A stretch of 8,656 bases of DNA from Candidatus Sabulitectum sp. Lineage in GTDB: Bacteria; Fermentibacterota; Fermentibacteria; Fermentibacterales; Fermentibacteraceae. The notes beneath the pieces are model-generated. The model was not told the origin of the DNA and did no database searches. It was given only the letters and a program-made list of their open reading frames with translations. The translations under genes and the position numbers were made by a program. The stretch covers positions 1 through 8,656 of the forward strand of contig JAGLDB010000072.1 of assembly GCA_023145935.1 (NCBI GenBank). The letters run 5' to 3'. Of the stretch, positions 6,263 through 8,656 are shown in pieces (within the stretch, counting starts at the first letter, position 1; each line of letters opens with the position of its first letter).

Positions 6263-6311
6263 CATTTTTTTCAATCTGGGTTATGTTTGATTCTGTACAT
6301 AGGGAGACTTT

Positions 6312-8036
6312 GTGGATAATCCGCTTGTGGTAATGGGTGCAATTCTTGTTGTTGGTGCCATCCTTTCTGGTGTCCTTAAACTTGCAAAACAATCATACAT
6401 TGTTGCTTTCATTATTACCGGAATAATTGCTGGTCTTTTTAAAGGTTCGCTGGGAATATCACAACATGACATTGAATTTCTCTCGGAACTCGGAATAATT
6501 CTATTGCTATTCATTGCGGGTATGGAAATTGAGCTTTCTGCATTCAAAAAAAGATGGAAGCTTTTACTATCATTTGGACTTGCTCAAATTCTATTGAATA
6601 CCATCATAGGAGTTTTCCTGGCTAAATATGTTGTTGATCTGCAGGGAACAATGCAAATTCTATTTTTTGGAATCTGTATTACACTCTCTTCTACCATCGT
6701 TGTCCTGAGCTATTTGAAGTCTTCTAATCAGATTGACACCTTGCATGGACAGATTATTCTTGGTTTAATGCTGTTGCAAGATATTCTTGCAGTTCTGGCT
6801 CTTGCTATGCTGGATAATATTGCTTCTGGCACCTCACTAGCCATATCTGCAGTTACAATCTTCGTTAAATTATTTGCATTAACTGCTTCTGTGTTTATTA
6901 TCTTTAAGCTATTTTTAAATAAAGTATTCCGATTCTTTGCAAGATCCAGGGAACTTATATTTATTGCATCCCTCGCATGGGTTCTTGGAGTTGCGGCAGC
7001 AGCACACCTTGCTGGTATTTCTCCAGAACTGGCAGCTTTTATCGCTGGTATTGCCATATCCATTCTTCCCTATAAACTAGAAATCCAAGCCAATATGGAG
7101 CCATTAAAGGATTTTGGTATAATTCTTTTCTTCGTCTCACTTGGATATCAGTTGAATTTTAATGTTGAACTCACCTCCTTGATAATTCCCACCGTCATTA
7201 CATCACTAGTTGTTCTATTAGGCACCCCCCTTCTTATCCTTTTCATAGGGTATATTGTTAAAACTAAAAGCAGACCTAGTTTCTATATAGGTTTAATTAT
7301 CAACCAGATCTCAGAGTTTTCACTGATACTTGCAGCACTTTGCTACATGAGTGGAATTTTTACAGAGAAAGCATTCATGGTTCTTACATTTTCCACAATC
7401 ATTACAGTTATTCTTTCCACTACAGGCCATCAGTATATTAACAAATTCTATAAATTATGTAAGATTCCTTTGACATACATTGAAAGATTGCTTCACCGGA
7501 AGAATCCGCTGATGAAAGAAAATATTGAATTGAGCAATCATGTAGTAATTATCAGTTACAACTCACTTGCGGATACTATGATCAAATATTTTCTGTCTAT
7601 TGATAAAACTGTAATCCTGATCACCCTAGATCCAGATGAATTGACCGTTGTACAGAATTCTTTCAAGGATACTCTCTGTGTTTATGCAGATGCATATGAT
7701 CCCGATACATGGGAGGACTTAAGGTTCAACCATGCTTATGTTGTTGTTTCCTGCATTATTGGAGGATTGAATACTGAGTTGGGCATTCTTGACTGGCTTA
7801 AAACCAGAGAGTCAACTACATCCTTCATTGCAGCGACGGATGATAGACCAGAGGCTCTGGAATTGTATAACGCTGGTGCTTTGTTTGTAATGCATACTGA
7901 AGATCTGGCAGCTGAGCGAGTTTCTGAGATTCTTGAATCCTACGGTAAGGATATACATACCCTGGAACAATCAGGTATAGTAGCAAAAGAGCTTCTTCTG
8001 GCTGAGTCAAAGAAGGAAATAATGGGATATCTCTAG
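6312..8036 (+). CDS. CPA2-family cation/proton antiporter (KefB/KefC-like) with C-terminal Rossmann-like domain
   Basis: This is an inner-membrane sodium or potassium/proton antiporter of the CPA2 type. Residues 1 to about 380 are a chain of hydrophobic helices with the family's LSSTIVVL (125-132), the QD pair in LLQDILAVLAL (Q156, D157), AGISPELAAFIAGI and NQISEFSLIL (331-340). Residues from about 408 to 545 form a TrkA-N-like Rossmann domain (HVVIISYNSLAD, then VILITLDPDE and ELYNAGALFVMHTEDLAAE). The nucleotide-binding GxGxxG motif of such domains is replaced by SYNSLA, so NAD(H) binding is doubtful. No TrkA-C domain follows. The start is GTG at 6312, five bases after GGGAG. The gene is transcribed divergently from the phosphoesterase and its frame is intact. 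Ion preference cannot be read from the sequence. Confidence 0.92.
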   Translation: MDNPLVVMGAILVVGAILSGVLKLAKQSYIVAFIITGIIAGLFKGSLGISQHDIEFLSELGIILLLFIAGMEIELSAFKKRWKLLLSFGLAQILLNTIIGVFLAKYVVDLQGTMQILFFGICITLSSTIVVLSYLKSSNQIDTLHGQIILGLMLLQDILAVLALAMLDNIASGTSLAISAVTIFVKLFALTASVFIIFKLFLNKVFRFFARSRELIFIASLAWVLGVAAAAHLAGISPELAAFIAGIAISILPYKLEIQANMEPLKDFGIILFFVSLGYQLNFNVELTSLIIPTVITSLVVLLGTPLLILFIGYIVKTKSRPSFYIGLIINQISEFSLILAALCYMSGIFTEKAFMVLTFSTIITVILSTTGHQYINKFYKLCKIPLTYIERLLHRKNPLMKENIELSNHVVIISYNSLADTMIKYFLSIDKTVILITLDPDELTVVQNSFKDTLCVYADAYDPDTWEDLRFNHAYVVVSCIIGGLNTELGILDWLKTRESTTSFIAATDDRPEALELYNAGALFVMHTEDLAAERVSEILESYGKDIHTLEQSGIVAKELLLAESKKEIMGYL

Positions 8037-8086
8037 AAATCCTGCTCCAATTACTAAACTCCTCAGTTTTGCTATCCAGGATTTCT
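8035..8086 (+). terminator. Long inverted repeat at the antiporter stop codon, nested hairpin
   Basis: AGAAATCCTG (8035-8044, starting inside the TAG stop) pairs perfectly with CAGGATTTCT (8077-8086). Inside the 32-base loop AAACT/AGTTT forms a second small stem around CCTC. There is no T tract on either strand, so this is not a classic intrinsic terminator. It lies between converging genes and may stabilise or end transcripts from either side. Confidence 0.4.
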
Positions 8087-8156
8087 CATCAGTGATGTTA
8101 ACCAGTGTAAAATACAGCGTGGCTTGCAATGCTCTATTCAAGGAATCTACTCAGCA

Positions 8157-8170
8157 AACTGGATCCAGTT
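8157..8170. repeat. 14-bp perfect palindrome between converging genes
   Basis: AACTGGATCCAGTT is its own reverse complement. As RNA it could fold into a five-base stem with a GATC loop, followed on the plus strand by ACATTTTCC. It could assist termination of the antiporter transcript, but it is weak. Confidence 0.25.
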
Positions 8171-8186
8171 ACATTTTCCTTAATAC

Positions 8187-8474
8187 TTAAATACTTATGA
8201 TTTTTTTACAAGTGGGACAATTGAATTGACCATGTCTCATAGAAATCATAGGAGCATCACATGATGGGCAAAGACTAATTACAACAAGCATTTTGCAATA
8301 GCAACAACTGTAATCACCGGGCTGAGGGACAGAAAGATTACCATTACAGGCGGGACAGTGAAATGACAAACTTTTAGATCTAGAATTTGCAGAATTTTCT
8401 TGAATTCTTTCTTTCGCCCAACCAAAAAGAGCTGGGACTCCCTTTGCTATTGCTTGGATTAACAGGGCATGCAT
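8187..8474 (-). CDS. Small protein with two tandem zinc-ribbon motifs
   Basis: This 95-residue protein starts with a hydrophobic to amphipathic stretch (residues 1-25, HALLIQAIAKGVPALFGW) and a polar linker, then two copies of C-x2-C-x13-C-x2-C: C40/C43/C57/C60 and C69/C72/C86/C89, separated by eight residues. Each copy carries a CP-x-C opening and a G-x-[YF]-x-C-x2-CK closing, which indicates internal duplication. Such ribbons bind zinc structurally and often mediate contact with nucleic acid or protein; the actual partner here is unknown. The start ATG 8474 has GGAG five bases upstream. It lies 47 bases downstream of another minus-strand gene, probably in the same transcript, and converges on the antiporter. 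Confidence 0.8.
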   Translation of the reverse strand: MHALLIQAIAKGVPALFGWAKERIQENSANSRSKSLSFHCPACNGNLSVPQPGDYSCCYCKMLVVISLCPSCDAPMISMRHGQFNCPTCKKIISI

Positions 8475-8521
8475 ACAAACTCCATTTCAATAAGAAAGAA
8501 GGAACCACTTAAGTTCTAAAT

Positions 8522-8656
8522 TTATTCTGCAATCTGTTTATCTGTGCTACTATCAGAAACAAATTCGTTACTAACTTCCTCAGATTCTGAGCTAGCAGGA
8601 TAAGTAAAAACAATTTCTGAGAAAGCTGCTGGGGTAACTCCCTGCTCTGGGTTAGA
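8522..8656 (-). CDS. C-terminal tail of an unrecognised gene, cut by window edge
   Basis: The minus-strand frame is open from the window edge to TAA at 8524-8522, giving 44 residues. The tail is rich in serine, glutamate and other acidic residues (for example SSESEEVSNEF and VSDSSTDKQIAE) and looks like a disordered C-terminus. The stop lies 47 bases before the zinc-ribbon gene, suggesting co-transcription. The family cannot be recognised from this part. Confidence 0.55.
   Translation of the reverse strand, partial: SNPEQGVTPAAFSEIVFTYPASSESEEVSNEFVSDSSTDKQIAE

Noticed and set aside
6281..6547. Minus-strand open frame over the antiporter 5' end
   Set aside because: It is antisense to a well-supported membrane protein gene and resembles no protein.

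Overview
This is a bacterial window of unassigned lineage. Genes are tightly packed, use Shine-Dalgarno starts (ATG, GTG, probably TTG) and read in the standard code. I see no rRNA, tRNA, CRISPR array, insertion sequence or integrase. By eye the left third is richer in G+C than the right half, so parts may have different histories. The sequence alone does not support naming a genus.

Left flank (1-2757, all minus strand): a family 1 glycoside hydrolase cut by the window edge, a 264-base gap with nothing recognisable, then an AAA_14/DUF4143-type ATPase. The ATPase promoter has a perfect -35 box and two copies of a 16-bp palindrome placed like operators.

Middle (2879-6119, all minus strand): a run of closely spaced or overlapping genes laid out like one operon. 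In transcription order it holds an apparently intact metallophosphoesterase; an unrecognised small gene whose natural ATG start overlaps the previous stop but which carries a TAA at codon 20; a clear NADAR-family (YbiA-like) gene wrecked by three in-frame stops and a frameshift; two out-of-frame remnants I cannot name; and a drug/metabolite (EamA-type) transporter interrupted by a one-base frameshift at an A7 run. None of these has been annotated as intact here except the phosphoesterase. This belt of decay, and the phosphoesterase / small protein / NADAR grouping it once encoded, is the most notable content. NADAR proteins act on ADP-ribose-linked substrates, so an ancestral nucleotide or ADP-ribose module is possible but is inference.

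Right flank (6312-8656): divergent from the phosphoesterase is a CPA2-type cation/proton antiporter with a C-terminal Rossmann-like domain lacking the usual glycine motif. The shared 192-base intergenic region holds a plausible minus-strand promoter and an inverted repeat. The antiporter stop codon lies in a long inverted repeat that may form a 3' structure. Converging on it from the right are a small protein with two identical-spacing zinc-ribbon repeats and, 47 bases upstream of that, the acidic C-terminal tail of a gene that continues past the window edge.
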